From NCBI GenBank assembly GCA_004293905.1, contig RDZE01000025.1, forward strand, positions 62,001-126,000: a stretch of 64,000 bases of DNA, read 5' to 3'. Source of the DNA: Cytophagales bacterium. Its GTDB lineage: Bacteria; Bacteroidota; Bacteroidia; Cytophagales; Microscillaceae. Below the pieces are notes generated by a model. The model searched no databases, was not told the origin of the DNA, and saw only the letters and a program-made list of their open reading frames with translations. This document shows positions 22,001 through 30,641 of the stretch, one piece after another. The translations under genes were made by a program, and so were the position numbers. Numbering within the stretch: position 1 is the first letter of the stretch; each line of letters opens with the position of its first letter.

Positions 22001-22640
22001 CAAAATAAACGACATCAGACTCAAAATAGAACGACTCGGTGTCATCAACCCTACAGCCTTAGAAACCTACCAAGAAGTAAAAGAACGATTCGATTTTATA
22101 GATGAGCAAAAAAATGACCTTACCAACTCAAAACAATCTTTGCTCAAAACCATCAAAGAAATGGAAAGCTATGCCAAACACTCTTTCATAGAATCTTTCG
22201 AAGCCATCAGGCAAAACTTCATCAAAGTATTTCGCTCGCTTTTTTCTGCCGAAGACACCGCCGACCTCGTACTCCTTGACCCCGAAAACCCACTTGATTC
22301 TAAAATAGAAATCATCGCCAAACCCAAAGGAAAACGCCCACTTACCATCAATCAACTTTCGGGCGGTGAAAAAACACTTACTGCCACTTCTTTGCTTTTT
22401 GCCATTTACCTCCTAAAACCTGCCCCTTTTTGTATCTTCGATGAAGTAGATGCTCCCTTAGATGATACAAACACCGACAAATTCAACCAAATTATTAAAA
22501 ACTTTGCCCAAGATTCGCAGTTCATCATCGTAACTCACAATAAAAGAACGATGGCAAATACCGATGTTATGTACGGAATCACCATGCAAGAACAAGGCGT
22601 TTCGCGCGTAGTACCCGTAGACCTCAGAAATATGGACTAA
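19089..22640 (+). CDS. smc: Chromosome segregation protein SMC
   Basis: A 1183-residue ATPase of the bacterial condensin complex. The N-terminal Walker A loop is [20 protein letters not shown] (residue about 32). Long coiled coils (about 170-500 and 660-1000, Gln/Glu/Lys rich) flank a globular hinge around residues 510-650. The C-terminal head has the ABC signature [10 protein letters not shown] and Walker B [13 protein letters not shown]. Length is typical. The possible -7 element TAGTTTTG is at 19034-19041. scpA and scpB are not adjacent. The stop is 5 bp before the XdhC-like gene. Confidence 0.97.
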   Translation: [1183 protein letters not shown]

Positions 22641-22645
22641 AGCCT

Positions 22646-23776
22646 ATGTACGAAATCAGGAAAATAACCGAAGCCTACAAACAATTTTCAGCGCAAGAAA
22701 ACACTACTTGCGCATTAGCGACTGTAGTCAATCTCAAAGGCTCAGGATACCGCCGACCGGGGGCTAAAATGCTACTCACAGACAAAGGGCAATGGGTAGG
22801 AGCCATCAGCGGAGGTTGTTTGGAAGGCGATGCCCTCCGCAAAACTCGACAAATCATTCAGGAAAAAAAACCAAAACTTCTCCGCTACGACACCATGAAC
22901 GACCAAGATGCCCAGCAGATAGGCATAGGGCTGGGTTGCAATGGCGTATTAGATGTGCTCATAGAACCACTCGAACCCAACCATTGGACAATGCAACAAA
23001 TGGAGAATATACTACAACAAAAAACCCCTACCCTATTGGCGCATTTTTTTATTCCGCCTGAGTTCGAGCCCTCTACTTTTGAAGGTTGGCAAAACGCCCA
23101 ATTCTCTTTCCACCCAGAAAAGGGTTTCTTAGAAAATAATTGTGCTTGGCTAACGCCTAATATCAAGGAAGAAGCTAAAAACATATATCAACAACAAAAA
23201 AACCAAACTATTTTTTATGAAAACTACGCCCTTTTCTATGAAATAATTTTGCCCGATATAGAACTCTACATCTTTGGCGGTGGCTACGACATTATCCCGC
23301 TTACGCAAATGGCGCAACTCTTAGGCTGGCAAACCATCATCGCCGAAGAATGTCCCGCGCATCTGATTCCTAAAAACTTTCCCAACAGCCAACTCATCAA
23401 TACGCAAACACACACCCTCCCTCCCTCCCTCACAGGAGCAACACACCAAAAAGCCTTGCTGATGTCGCACAACTACAAATATGACCTAAAAATGCTCCAG
23501 CAACTCCTCAAAACACCTCTCGAATACATCGGTATTTTAGGTCCTAAAAAACGATTTGAAAAAATGCGTCAAGAGTTGCTTTCGCAAAATACACCCCTTA
23601 GTCCCGAAGACGAACAACGCATTCACAGCCCCATAGGACTCGATTTAGGCGCGGAAACTCCCGAAGAAATCGCATTGGCTATCATTGCCGAAATACAAAG
23701 CCACCACAAGAAAACAAATGCCATTGCCCTCAAAAACAAACAAGGGAGCATTCACTCACGAAATTCTTTTGCATGA
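22646..23776 (+). CDS. XdhC/CoxI-family molybdoenzyme maturation protein
   Basis: A 376-residue XdhC-type accessory protein. XdhC proteins bind and sulfurate molybdenum cofactor and insert it into xanthine dehydrogenase-family enzymes. The N-terminal XdhC/CoxI domain shows VVNLKGSGYRRPGAKMLL, GAISGGCLEGDALRK and GIGLGCNGVLDVLIEPL; the C-terminal Rossmann domain shows IFGGGYDIIPL and a PIGLDLGAETPEEIALAI ending. It overlaps the next gene (MobA-like) by 4 bp. No molybdenum hydroxylase gene lies in this window, so the client enzyme must be encoded elsewhere. Confidence 0.88.
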   Translation: MYEIRKITEAYKQFSAQENTTCALATVVNLKGSGYRRPGAKMLLTDKGQWVGAISGGCLEGDALRKTRQIIQEKKPKLLRYDTMNDQDAQQIGIGLGCNGVLDVLIEPLEPNHWTMQQMENILQQKTPTLLAHFFIPPEFEPSTFEGWQNAQFSFHPEKGFLENNCAWLTPNIKEEAKNIYQQQKNQTIFYENYALFYEIILPDIELYIFGGGYDIIPLTQMAQLLGWQTIIAEECPAHLIPKNFPNSQLINTQTHTLPPSLTGATHQKALLMSHNYKYDLKMLQQLLKTPLEYIGILGPKKRFEKMRQELLSQNTPLSPEDEQRIHSPIGLDLGAETPEEIALAIIAEIQSHHKKTNAIALKNKQGSIHSRNSFA

Positions 23777-24396
23777 AAAATATAGGTTTGTGCTTATTAG
23801 CCGCAGGACAGTCCAAAAGGTTCGGCACTGCCAAAGCCTTACTTAGTTTTCATTCAAAACCAATGATTCAATACCTTTTAGAACAAATTGGTTGGGAAAA
23901 ATACGCTACACGTTGCATCGTATTAGGTGCTCACGAAACGCAAATCAGCACGCAACTACCTCAAATCTACCATACAGACATCATTTTTAACCCTACTTTT
24001 GCCGAAGGCATGAGCACTTCCCTACAAATAGGATTGGACTATTTGAAAACAAAAAACCCTCATTTAGAAGCAGTTATCTACCTTGCCATAGACCAACCCT
24101 TTTTGACCAAAACCCTCATAGACCAACTCTGCCAAACATGGCAAAAGAGTGCAAATCCTCAAAAACAAATAATAGCCTGCGAATACAATAAAAATACCTT
24201 TGGCATTCCTACCCTTCTCCCTAAAGCCTATTGGAACGCACTCTACGATTTAAAAGGAGATATAGGCGCAAAAACAATAATAAAACAAAATATAATGGAT
24301 ACACAATTCGTTTCTTTTCCTGAAGGTATTTGGGACATAGACACTCCCGAAGACCTACAAAAAATATTGGAATATATTTTGCAACAATATTCATAA
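23773..24396 (+). CDS. MobA-like molybdenum-cofactor nucleotidyltransferase
   Basis: A 207-residue NTP-transferase-like protein. The N-terminal pyrophosphorylase loop LLAAGQSKRFGTAKALL and the acidic metal site YLAIDQPFLT are clear, and a GxP-type segment FGIPTLLPKAYW lies towards the C-terminus. Together with XdhC this is the usual pair that attaches CMP to molybdopterin (MocA-type) for xanthine dehydrogenase-family enzymes. Its start overlaps the stop of the XdhC gene. Exact nucleotide (CTP or GTP) cannot be told from sequence alone. Confidence 0.85.
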   Translation: MKNIGLCLLAAGQSKRFGTAKALLSFHSKPMIQYLLEQIGWEKYATRCIVLGAHETQISTQLPQIYHTDIIFNPTFAEGMSTSLQIGLDYLKTKNPHLEAVIYLAIDQPFLTKTLIDQLCQTWQKSANPQKQIIACEYNKNTFGIPTLLPKAYWNALYDLKGDIGAKTIIKQNIMDTQFVSFPEGIWDIDTPEDLQKILEYILQQYS

Positions 24397-24412
24397 AAAT
24401 CTTCGACCTTAC

Positions 24413-25480
24413 ATGTATTGGAGCACTAAAATACAAATAGACCCTTCACAAGCTACGCGCATAGAATATGTGCCTCCTACCAATGTATTCGAAAAACTAT
24501 TCAACTACCTCACGGCTGGCTCTTTGAACCAACGCAAAGAACACGAAACTTTTATGGTAGTTACTATTTTACAACAGTTCAACGCCATTTTTGAAGCCCT
24601 ACAAATCAGTAACATGATAAGGCTTTCCAAAGATAAAATGAGTTATTATTTTGATGAAGAAGGTGCTGAAGAAGATTTAGAAGAAATTTTGGGCAGAGTA
24701 GCACAAGAAGAGGAAAGTTTGCAGGAAGAAAACAAAGAAGAAGAGGCTCTTTTTTCAAATTTATATATGGTTTTAGAGCATTCAGACGAAGTTTTCAACT
24801 ACCTTATACAAGTAAACATCAACCGCGTACACCCCGTAGGCGAGTATCCTATCACACTGCACATCAATGCATTGCTAAAATGTTTTGAAGGAGAAAATCC
24901 TACGGATATTCGCGCTTCAATGGTAGAAACCCTCACCGATAACGAAACATACGCCCGTTTTTTACAAGAAAAAAGAAGCACCTATATCAGTTTTCTACAA
25001 CAAATAGAACAAGCCATACGAGAAAACATAGGCGTTGATGATGTCAGAATAGAAAGTTATGAAAAAATTATTGCGCCCCGCCACCCCCTCAAAGACTTCA
25101 ATCAGTTGCACTTTTGGGGAGATGCTTCCTTAGAACCTATCTATCATGGCTATTTTGGTTTTGATAAAAAATTTGCTCAAACTTGGCTTTGGGGAGAAGT
25201 TTGCATCAGTCAAAAAATAAGCCCCAATAAATGCCTGCTCGTCAACGAACGTGGTGGCGTGTTGGCTGACATTGACTCCGAAAATGTTGATAATTCTGAA
25301 ACAAGCCTTAGCCTACTTACAAATATAGAAGCCGAAAAGTATTTGATAGAACAAAGAGGTTATTTTAACAACAACGAAATACAAGAAGAATTTACCTTCG
25401 CAAAAATTTGGCACAAACACCACGAAGACCCTCAGAGAAAGGCTGCCGAATATTCTTTTCTGCGAAAAAATCTTGATTAG
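24413..25480 (+). CDS. Hypothetical acidic protein
   Basis: A 355-residue soluble protein that I do not recognise. It has a very acidic stretch (DEEGAEEDLEEIL and EEESLQEENKEEEA) around residues 77-117 and no signal peptide or membrane helix. It lies 16 bp after the MobA-like gene and 3 bp before the glycosyltransferase gene, so it is probably co-transcribed with the latter. Confidence 0.65.
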   Translation: MYWSTKIQIDPSQATRIEYVPPTNVFEKLFNYLTAGSLNQRKEHETFMVVTILQQFNAIFEALQISNMIRLSKDKMSYYFDEEGAEEDLEEILGRVAQEEESLQEENKEEEALFSNLYMVLEHSDEVFNYLIQVNINRVHPVGEYPITLHINALLKCFEGENPTDIRASMVETLTDNETYARFLQEKRSTYISFLQQIEQAIRENIGVDDVRIESYEKIIAPRHPLKDFNQLHFWGDASLEPIYHGYFGFDKKFAQTWLWGEVCISQKISPNKCLLVNERGGVLADIDSENVDNSETSLSLLTNIEAEKYLIEQRGYFNNNEIQEEFTFAKIWHKHHEDPQRKAAEYSFLRKNLD

Positions 25481-25483
25481 TAC

Positions 25484-26653
25484 ATGGGTTTTTCTATCCT
25501 TATTACCTATCGCAATCGCGAACCTGAAAACATAGCCATACTGCTGCAATCCATAGCCCAACAAACTTACGCTAACTTTGAAGTACTGTTTTTAGAGGCA
25601 GGAAGCGACCCCGAAAAAGAAGAGACAATACAAAACATTACCCAAAAATATCCTTTTGTATCCTACTTTCAACATTGGGGCAGAGGGCATTTTTGGAACA
25701 AAAGCCTATACCTCAATTTTTTACTCTCCAAAACAACACAACCCTATATTCTTACTTTAGATGCAGACCTTTGCCTCCCTCCTTTTTTCTTAGAAAAATT
25801 GCATCAAATACTCCAAAGTCAGCCAAACCAATGCATTCATATTCCTGTATGGTATGCCTCTCCTTACTTCAAAAACTTCGAACGCCTCTCTGCTTTTTTG
25901 CAAAAAGGCAAATTGCAGGGCATAAAATCTAATAATAAAACGGCTTTAGGCTGTATCGCCTTCGCAAGCGAAGCCCTCAAAAATGGCACTATTGAGTACA
26001 ACGAATGGTTCAGAATTTGGGGAGCCGAAGACATTGATTTTTTGGAACAACTCAAAAAAAAAGGTTTAGAGGTACTTCATTTAGACGGCACTGAAATACC
26101 TGTATGGCACCAATGGCACGAAAAAGTAGCCGAAAAACTACCACACGGTTGGCAGTATCTCATTCGCCATCAGCCCGAAAAAAAGAAAAACAACCAAAAA
26201 ATGATTCTTGAAAATGCTGACCAACGCCCTGCTTTGCAAATAGCGGAAGGCTCTCCACACCAATACACTCTCTACGACCATACATTTTCTTTTCCTAAGG
26301 AGAAAAGTCTGATGGCGATGATAGAAAAATTTACAACGCTACAACCCAATGAAGCCCTTCGCATATTGCAACTTTTTGACGAAATAGCCCCAACTGCAAA
26401 AGAAAGTAGGTGGGCAAAAATGGCAAGATGGGCAAATGGAAAACTCCAAAAATGGAAAATCTCTTACCGCATTACCGATATTAAAACACACGAAACTACT
26501 TTTATGAGCGTAGACGAAGCCCACGATTGGATTTTTTATTTCGTATTGCAATTTGAAGAGCAAATAAAGGACTACTATTTAAAAAAGGATAAAAACAGCC
26601 TTCACTTCATTGTGCTGAAAAAACCTGCAACGCCTCATACAAGCGGGCAGTAG
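25484..26653 (+). CDS. Family 2 glycosyltransferase
   Basis: A 389-residue GT-A fold enzyme. The N-terminus FSILITYRNREPENI is the nucleotide-sugar binding start of GT2 enzymes, and LTLDADLCLPP carries the DxD metal motif (residue about 90). A galactosyltransferase-like acceptor segment follows (RIWGAEDIDFLEQLKKKGLE). The C-terminal third (after residue 260) matches nothing I know. Acceptor and sugar unknown. The 3' end overlaps the convergent maf gene by 47 bp. Confidence 0.82.
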   Translation: MGFSILITYRNREPENIAILLQSIAQQTYANFEVLFLEAGSDPEKEETIQNITQKYPFVSYFQHWGRGHFWNKSLYLNFLLSKTTQPYILTLDADLCLPPFFLEKLHQILQSQPNQCIHIPVWYASPYFKNFERLSAFLQKGKLQGIKSNNKTALGCIAFASEALKNGTIEYNEWFRIWGAEDIDFLEQLKKKGLEVLHLDGTEIPVWHQWHEKVAEKLPHGWQYLIRHQPEKKKNNQKMILENADQRPALQIAEGSPHQYTLYDHTFSFPKEKSLMAMIEKFTTLQPNEALRILQLFDEIAPTAKESRWAKMARWANGKLQKWKISYRITDIKTHETTFMSVDEAHDWIFYFVLQFEEQIKDYYLKKDKNSLHFIVLKKPATPHTSGQ

Positions 26654-27182
26654 GCAAACCCATTACATTGTAAAAACAACCCTCTATCCGTTCTATAGCC
26701 ACCATTCCCCACCATTCTTGCACGCCATACGCCCCTGCTTTGTCGTAGGGTTGGTAGTGGTCTAAATAGTAGTGAATGGCTTCGGCAGTCATTGGCTTAA
26801 AATATACAGTTGTTTTCTCTGAAAAGGAAAAATGGGTTTGGTTGCCTTTCCATAAACATACCCCTGTGATTACTTCGTGCTTTTTTCCCGATAATTGACT
26901 CAGCATTGCAAAGGCTTCTTCTTTGTCAGTAGGTTTGCCCAAAATACTGCCTTCCAAAATCACCACTGTATCGGCGGCAATGAGCAACTCATTGGGTTTT
27001 AGTTCTGCGGAGAAGGCGCGCGCTTTTTTTTCTGCCAAAAAAACAGGCACTTGCGAAGCCAACATTGTTGCAGGGTAGTCTTCTTCAGTGGCTTTGAGGC
27101 GAATTTCGAAAGTAGGTATCAAATGTTTCAATAGTTCTTGCCTTCGCGGTGATTGCGAGGCTAAAATATAAGTATAGGACAT
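26607..27182 (-). CDS. maf: Maf-like nucleotide pyrophosphatase
   Basis: A 191-residue Maf/HAM1-superfamily enzyme that hydrolyses (d)NTPs, especially non-canonical or methylated dTTP/UTP, to monophosphates, linked historically to septum inhibition. Seen: N-terminal LASQSPRRQELL, a KATEEDYPA strand, LLIAADTVVILEG (catalytic Asp) and GKKHEVITGVCL. The last 47 bp overlap the end of the glycosyltransferase gene on the other strand. It is the third gene of a minus-strand run with DUF2480 and a histidine kinase, 12 bp after the kinase. Confidence 0.9.
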   Translation of the reverse strand: MSYTYILASQSPRRQELLKHLIPTFEIRLKATEEDYPATMLASQVPVFLAEKKARAFSAELKPNELLIAADTVVILEGSILGKPTDKEEAFAMLSQLSGKKHEVITGVCLWKGNQTHFSFSEKTTVYFKPMTAEAIHYYLDHYQPYDKAGAYGVQEWWGMVAIERIEGCFYNVMGLPTARLYEALQVFSAQ

Positions 27183-27194
27183 GGATAAAAAAAA

Positions 27195-28397
27195 TCAGGT
27201 GTTTAGTAATATTCTGAAAGTAGTGCCTTTGTCTACTTCGGAGTGCTTAATGAATATTTTGCCTTTGTGATAGTTCTCAATGATGCGTTTGGCTAAGGTA
27301 AGCCCTAAACCCCAACCTCTTTTTTTGGTGGTAAAGCCGGGGTGGAAAACTTTGTTTATTAGTTGTTTTGTCATGCCTTTGCCTGTATCGCTGATGTCAA
27401 TAGCAACTTTGTTGTCAATTTCTTCTTTGAGCACTATGTCTATTTTGCCTGTTTGTACGCCTTTTGCCCCTATAGCATCTACAGCATTTTTGCATAGGTT
27501 TTCTATGACCCACTCAAAAAGATGCCGATTGATGAATGCCATTTTTTGTCTTGGCAATTGGTTTTTTATGTTAATGGCTATTTTATCAGAAATACGCCTT
27601 TGTAAATAATTGGTAATACCCAAAAGTACAAAGTAAATATCTTCTTCTTTGATGACAGGTTCGGAGCCAATGCTTGAGAAGCGTGCCGCTACCATCTCCA
27701 AACGTTTCACGTCTTTTTCCATCTCCATTGCCATTTCTTCCAAACTTACGTCTCCTTCTTCGCCTAAGCGCATATAATTCACCCAAGCCATCAGTGAAGA
27801 AATAGGCGTACCCAACTGATGCGCGGTTTCTTTTGCCAAACCTACCCAAATGCGGTTTTGTTCGGCACGGCGCGAATAACTAAATGCCAAATAGGTGAGA
27901 AAACCAAAAATAGTTACTACGGTCAGTTGCACATAAGGATAATAGCGTAATTGATACAACAAATCAGAATCGCGATAGTAAATAAAGTTTTTCATACCTC
28001 CCCCCAAATTAATGACAATGGGATTGTATTGTTCTTTCATTAACAACAGTTCTTTTTTCAGCAGGCGGTCTATGCGTTCGGGGGACGCATTGTCAGGAAT
28101 ATCAATATTTCGGTAGCTTAGAATAGAGTCGCCTTTGGTCAAGATAACAGGCACTGAAGTATTGGCGGTGATGATGCCTTGCATCAGAAAGGTGAGGTCG
28201 TCATCTACTTCGGGGTTTACGGCAGCTTCTACGGCTTGGGCATAGAGTTGAATGAGTTTTTTCTCGCGTTCTGCCAATCTGCTTAGTAAAATATCGGTAT
28301 AATACAGTGAAGCCGCCCCCAAGAGCAATGCCAAAATGACTACTCCTAATTTGAAGCGCGATTTGTTGTTATAAATATCAATGAAAGTTTCATTCAT
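27195..28397 (-). CDS. Membrane sensor histidine kinase
   Basis: A 400-residue kinase starting at the ATG at 28397; an in-frame TTG nine bases upstream is less likely. Two transmembrane helices (about residues 15-33 and 155-175) enclose a periplasmic sensor region. The H-box is ETAHQLGTPISSLMAW, followed by the N-box LCKNAVDAIGA, G1 ISDTGKGMTKQ, an F-box-like VFHPGFTTKKRG and G2 GLGLTLAKRI. No response regulator gene is next to it, so it is an orphan. It sits 12 bp after DUF2480 and likely shares its promoter. Confidence 0.9.
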   Translation of the reverse strand: MNETFIDIYNNKSRFKLGVVILALLLGAASLYYTDILLSRLAEREKKLIQLYAQAVEAAVNPEVDDDLTFLMQGIITANTSVPVILTKGDSILSYRNIDIPDNASPERIDRLLKKELLLMKEQYNPIVINLGGGMKNFIYYRDSDLLYQLRYYPYVQLTVVTIFGFLTYLAFSYSRRAEQNRIWVGLAKETAHQLGTPISSLMAWVNYMRLGEEGDVSLEEMAMEMEKDVKRLEMVAARFSSIGSEPVIKEEDIYFVLLGITNYLQRRISDKIAINIKNQLPRQKMAFINRHLFEWVIENLCKNAVDAIGAKGVQTGKIDIVLKEEIDNKVAIDISDTGKGMTKQLINKVFHPGFTTKKRGWGLGLTLAKRIIENYHKGKIFIKHSEVDKGTTFRILLNT

Positions 28398-28409
28398 CGG
28401 GCTCAATAG

Positions 28410-28922
28410 CTATTTGCGTTTGTAAAGTGGCACTGTGCTGCAAGGCTCTCCAAAGAACAAACTTTGTACAATGGGTTGTAAACGTGCCGTAAGTGAGGTG
28501 TAGGCGAGCAATGGCACAGGCAAACGACTACAACCTTTGACTACTACTTTTTTGTCGTGATAAGCCGATAAATCTAACTGTTCGATAAAATCTAAGAAGA
28601 TGGCTTTTTCTAAATCTTCCAAAGTACCTACTACGATTTTTTTTGCATAGGGAGTTGCGTGCACTGTCCAAAGCATATATGCCCAAGTAGGTATGATGGC
28701 ATCAGTAGAGCAATGCAATGCCACATATTTATCTTGGTATTGTTGCCAATCGTGTGTTTTGAGCCAAGCGCGAAAGTCTTTTTCTTTGAGTGCCAAACCC
28801 TGCCAAAGATTTTCTTTGAGGTCGTAAAGCACTCTTTCCCCTTGCGGATAGTGGTCTTCTAAATCTAACAATAACAAAGGGCTTTGTGCTACCCTATTGA
28901 CAATTTCTGCTGATGATTCCAT
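28410..28922 (-). CDS. DUF2480 family protein
   Basis: A 170-residue protein of the Bacteroidota-specific DUF2480 family. Recognisable parts are LLLLDLEDHYPQGERVLYDL, the IPTWAYMLW stretch and the C-terminal VVVKGCSRLPVPLLAY. Function unknown. The start was set at 28922 because an upstream in-frame Met codon (28955) lies inside the promoter -7 element. It leads a likely operon with the histidine kinase and maf. Confidence 0.88.
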   Translation of the reverse strand: MESSAEIVNRVAQSPLLLLDLEDHYPQGERVLYDLKENLWQGLALKEKDFRAWLKTHDWQQYQDKYVALHCSTDAIIPTWAYMLWTVHATPYAKKIVVGTLEDLEKAIFLDFIEQLDLSAYHDKKVVVKGCSRLPVPLLAYTSLTARLQPIVQSLFFGEPCSTVPLYKRK

Positions 28923-28952
28923 AGTCAAATGCCATAAGTGATTAGTAATATG

Positions 28953-28983
28953 CAAAGATACTCACTGAAAAGGAAAAATCAAA
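28953..28983 (-). promoter_or_regulatory. Canonical Bacteroidota promoter of the DUF2480-kinase-maf operon
   Basis: On the minus strand TTTG (28980-28983), exactly 19 bp, then TATCTTTG (28953-28960), matching TTTG-N19-TAnnTTTG. The coding start at 28922 would have a leader of about 25 nt. Confidence 0.8.
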
Positions 28984-29151
28984 AGAGGGGTTACTTTGAA
29001 GAATAAATACAAAAATTACCTATGTTTATAGTTGTTTATAAAAAATAAGGAATTTTCAAAACATTTCCGTTTTTTTTTCAAAGTTTGAAAAGGAATTTTG
29101 TGTTATTCTATTTAACTTTACAAAATTCGCTAATCTCTAATAAACAAACTA

Positions 29152-29850
29152 ATGTTAGAATTCAAAGATGTAAATTATCAAATAAGGCAAAAAACTATTC
29201 TAAAAAATATCAATATTTCGATAGAGAAGGGCAATATCTACGCATTGTTGGGTACGAATGGGGCGGGCAAAACAACACTTATTAAGCTAATATTTGGTCT
29301 TTTGCGTCCGCAATCAGGCAAAATACTTTTTGAGGGTAGTTCTTATGTATACAATAAAATCGAGGTGTTGCGAAAGATAGGCTCACTAATAGAACATGCC
29401 TCTCTTTACGGTCATCTTTCAGCATTTGAAAATATAGAACAAGCAAGGCGAATTTATGGCACAGAAAAATCGGAAACCTACAGGCTTTTAGAAATAGTAG
29501 GCTTAAAAGATGTAATGCAACAAAAAACAAAACGATTTTCGTTAGGAATGAAACAAAGATTAGGCATTGCATTGGCTATGATAGGTAAGCCTAAACTTGT
29601 AGTGTTAGATGAACCTACCAACGGGCTCGACCCACAAGGCATTACAGAATTGAGAAATCTGATTTTGCATCTGAACCAAACCGAAGGAACTACTTTTCTC
29701 ATTGCTTCGCACCATTTACAAGAAATGGAGAAGATAGCCACAAATGTAATTTTTATAGAAAGAGGGCAGATTATCCATCAAGAAAAGTTAGATAAAACAT
29801 TGCCTATCAATTTAGAAGCCTTATATAACCAAATAATTATTAATCTATGA
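29152..29850 (+). CDS. ABC transporter ATP-binding protein
   Basis: A 232-residue ATPase for an ABC-2 type exporter. Walker A is LLGTNGAGKTTLIKLIFG, the signature is FSLGMKQRLGIALAM, Walker B is LVVLDEPTNGLDPQG, and the H-loop is IASHHLQEME. The sequence is of the CcmA/NatA type used by drug, bacteriocin-immunity and gliding-type exporters. It overlaps the first permease by 4 bp. Substrate unknown. Confidence 0.93.
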   Translation: MLEFKDVNYQIRQKTILKNINISIEKGNIYALLGTNGAGKTTLIKLIFGLLRPQSGKILFEGSSYVYNKIEVLRKIGSLIEHASLYGHLSAFENIEQARRIYGTEKSETYRLLEIVGLKDVMQQKTKRFSLGMKQRLGIALAMIGKPKLVVLDEPTNGLDPQGITELRNLILHLNQTEGTTFLIASHHLQEMEKIATNVIFIERGQIIHQEKLDKTLPINLEALYNQIIINL

Positions 29851-30641
29851 CAATACAAACCTTACTTTTTGAAAATGAGTGTAGAAAGCACTTAAGCAAT
29901 AGAGTTTATTGGTTCATTGTTCTTTTTCCTTGCACATGGGTTTTATTGGCTTTTTTTTCAATGTTGAGCATGCCTCTTAGTGATTTTAGACAGATAGTTT
30001 CTCTTACTAGTGGCGATTTTAATCCATCTCATTTCTATCAAAATAGTCTCAAAACACCAATGCGGTTTCTTCTTACAATTTACTACGTTGCGTTAGTAAT
30101 TTATGTGGTAGATGTGGAACATAGTGGCAATACATGGAAATATTTATTCACATTGCCCATCAAACCTAAGGATATAATTTGGGCAAAATTCTTTTTCTTG
30201 ATTGTTTCTGTATTGTTTAGTTTTGTTTTATTTAACATATTTTTCATTATATCACAAGCACTATTGGAACATTATAGAAGCGATTTTGGCTATGAGCGAT
30301 ATCCTAATAACGCTTGGATTGTAACAATAATGATTATCAAAATTTATTTTACTTCTTTCTTCAATATCATTTGTATTCTACTATTAACATTACGCCTCCA
30401 AGATTATGGTTTAGTATTTCTAATAGCTATTTTGGTTCATTTTGTTCCTATCCCTCCTTACAACCCTTTTAATCTTTATTTTACGGCTCTCGGTAAGCAA
30501 CATTTTTTATTAAAACAACAAGGCATTGAAAATTTTAACATCATTTATTTATTCGATTTTAAAGAACTATTGATCTTATGTGCATTCCTGATTCCCTATC
30601 TAATCACATCATTTTACTCTCATTACCTCATCAAATCATGA
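29847..30641 (+). CDS. ABC-2 type permease subunit
   Basis: A 264-residue protein with about six hydrophobic segments, beginning near residue 20 (YWFIVLFPCTWVLLAFFSML). The conserved feature EHSGNTWKYLFTLPIKPKDI is the cytoplasmic loop typical of lantibiotic-immunity-like ABC-2 permeases. It overlaps the ATPase and the second permease by ATGA-type junctions, so the three are translationally coupled. Confidence 0.82.
   Translation: MTIQTLLFENECRKHLSNRVYWFIVLFPCTWVLLAFFSMLSMPLSDFRQIVSLTSGDFNPSHFYQNSLKTPMRFLLTIYYVALVIYVVDVEHSGNTWKYLFTLPIKPKDIIWAKFFFLIVSVLFSFVLFNIFFIISQALLEHYRSDFGYERYPNNAWIVTIMIIKIYFTSFFNIICILLLTLRLQDYGLVFLIAILVHFVPIPPYNPFNLYFTALGKQHFLLKQQGIENFNIIYLFDFKELLILCAFLIPYLITSFYSHYLIKS

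Noticed and set aside
28923-28955. Eleven-residue N-terminal extension of the DUF2480 protein
   Set aside because: Its start codon falls within the -7 element of a canonical promoter.
30578-30637. Twenty-residue extension of the second permease
   Set aside because: It lies fully inside the previous permease gene; the ATGA junction at 30638 is the normal coupling site.
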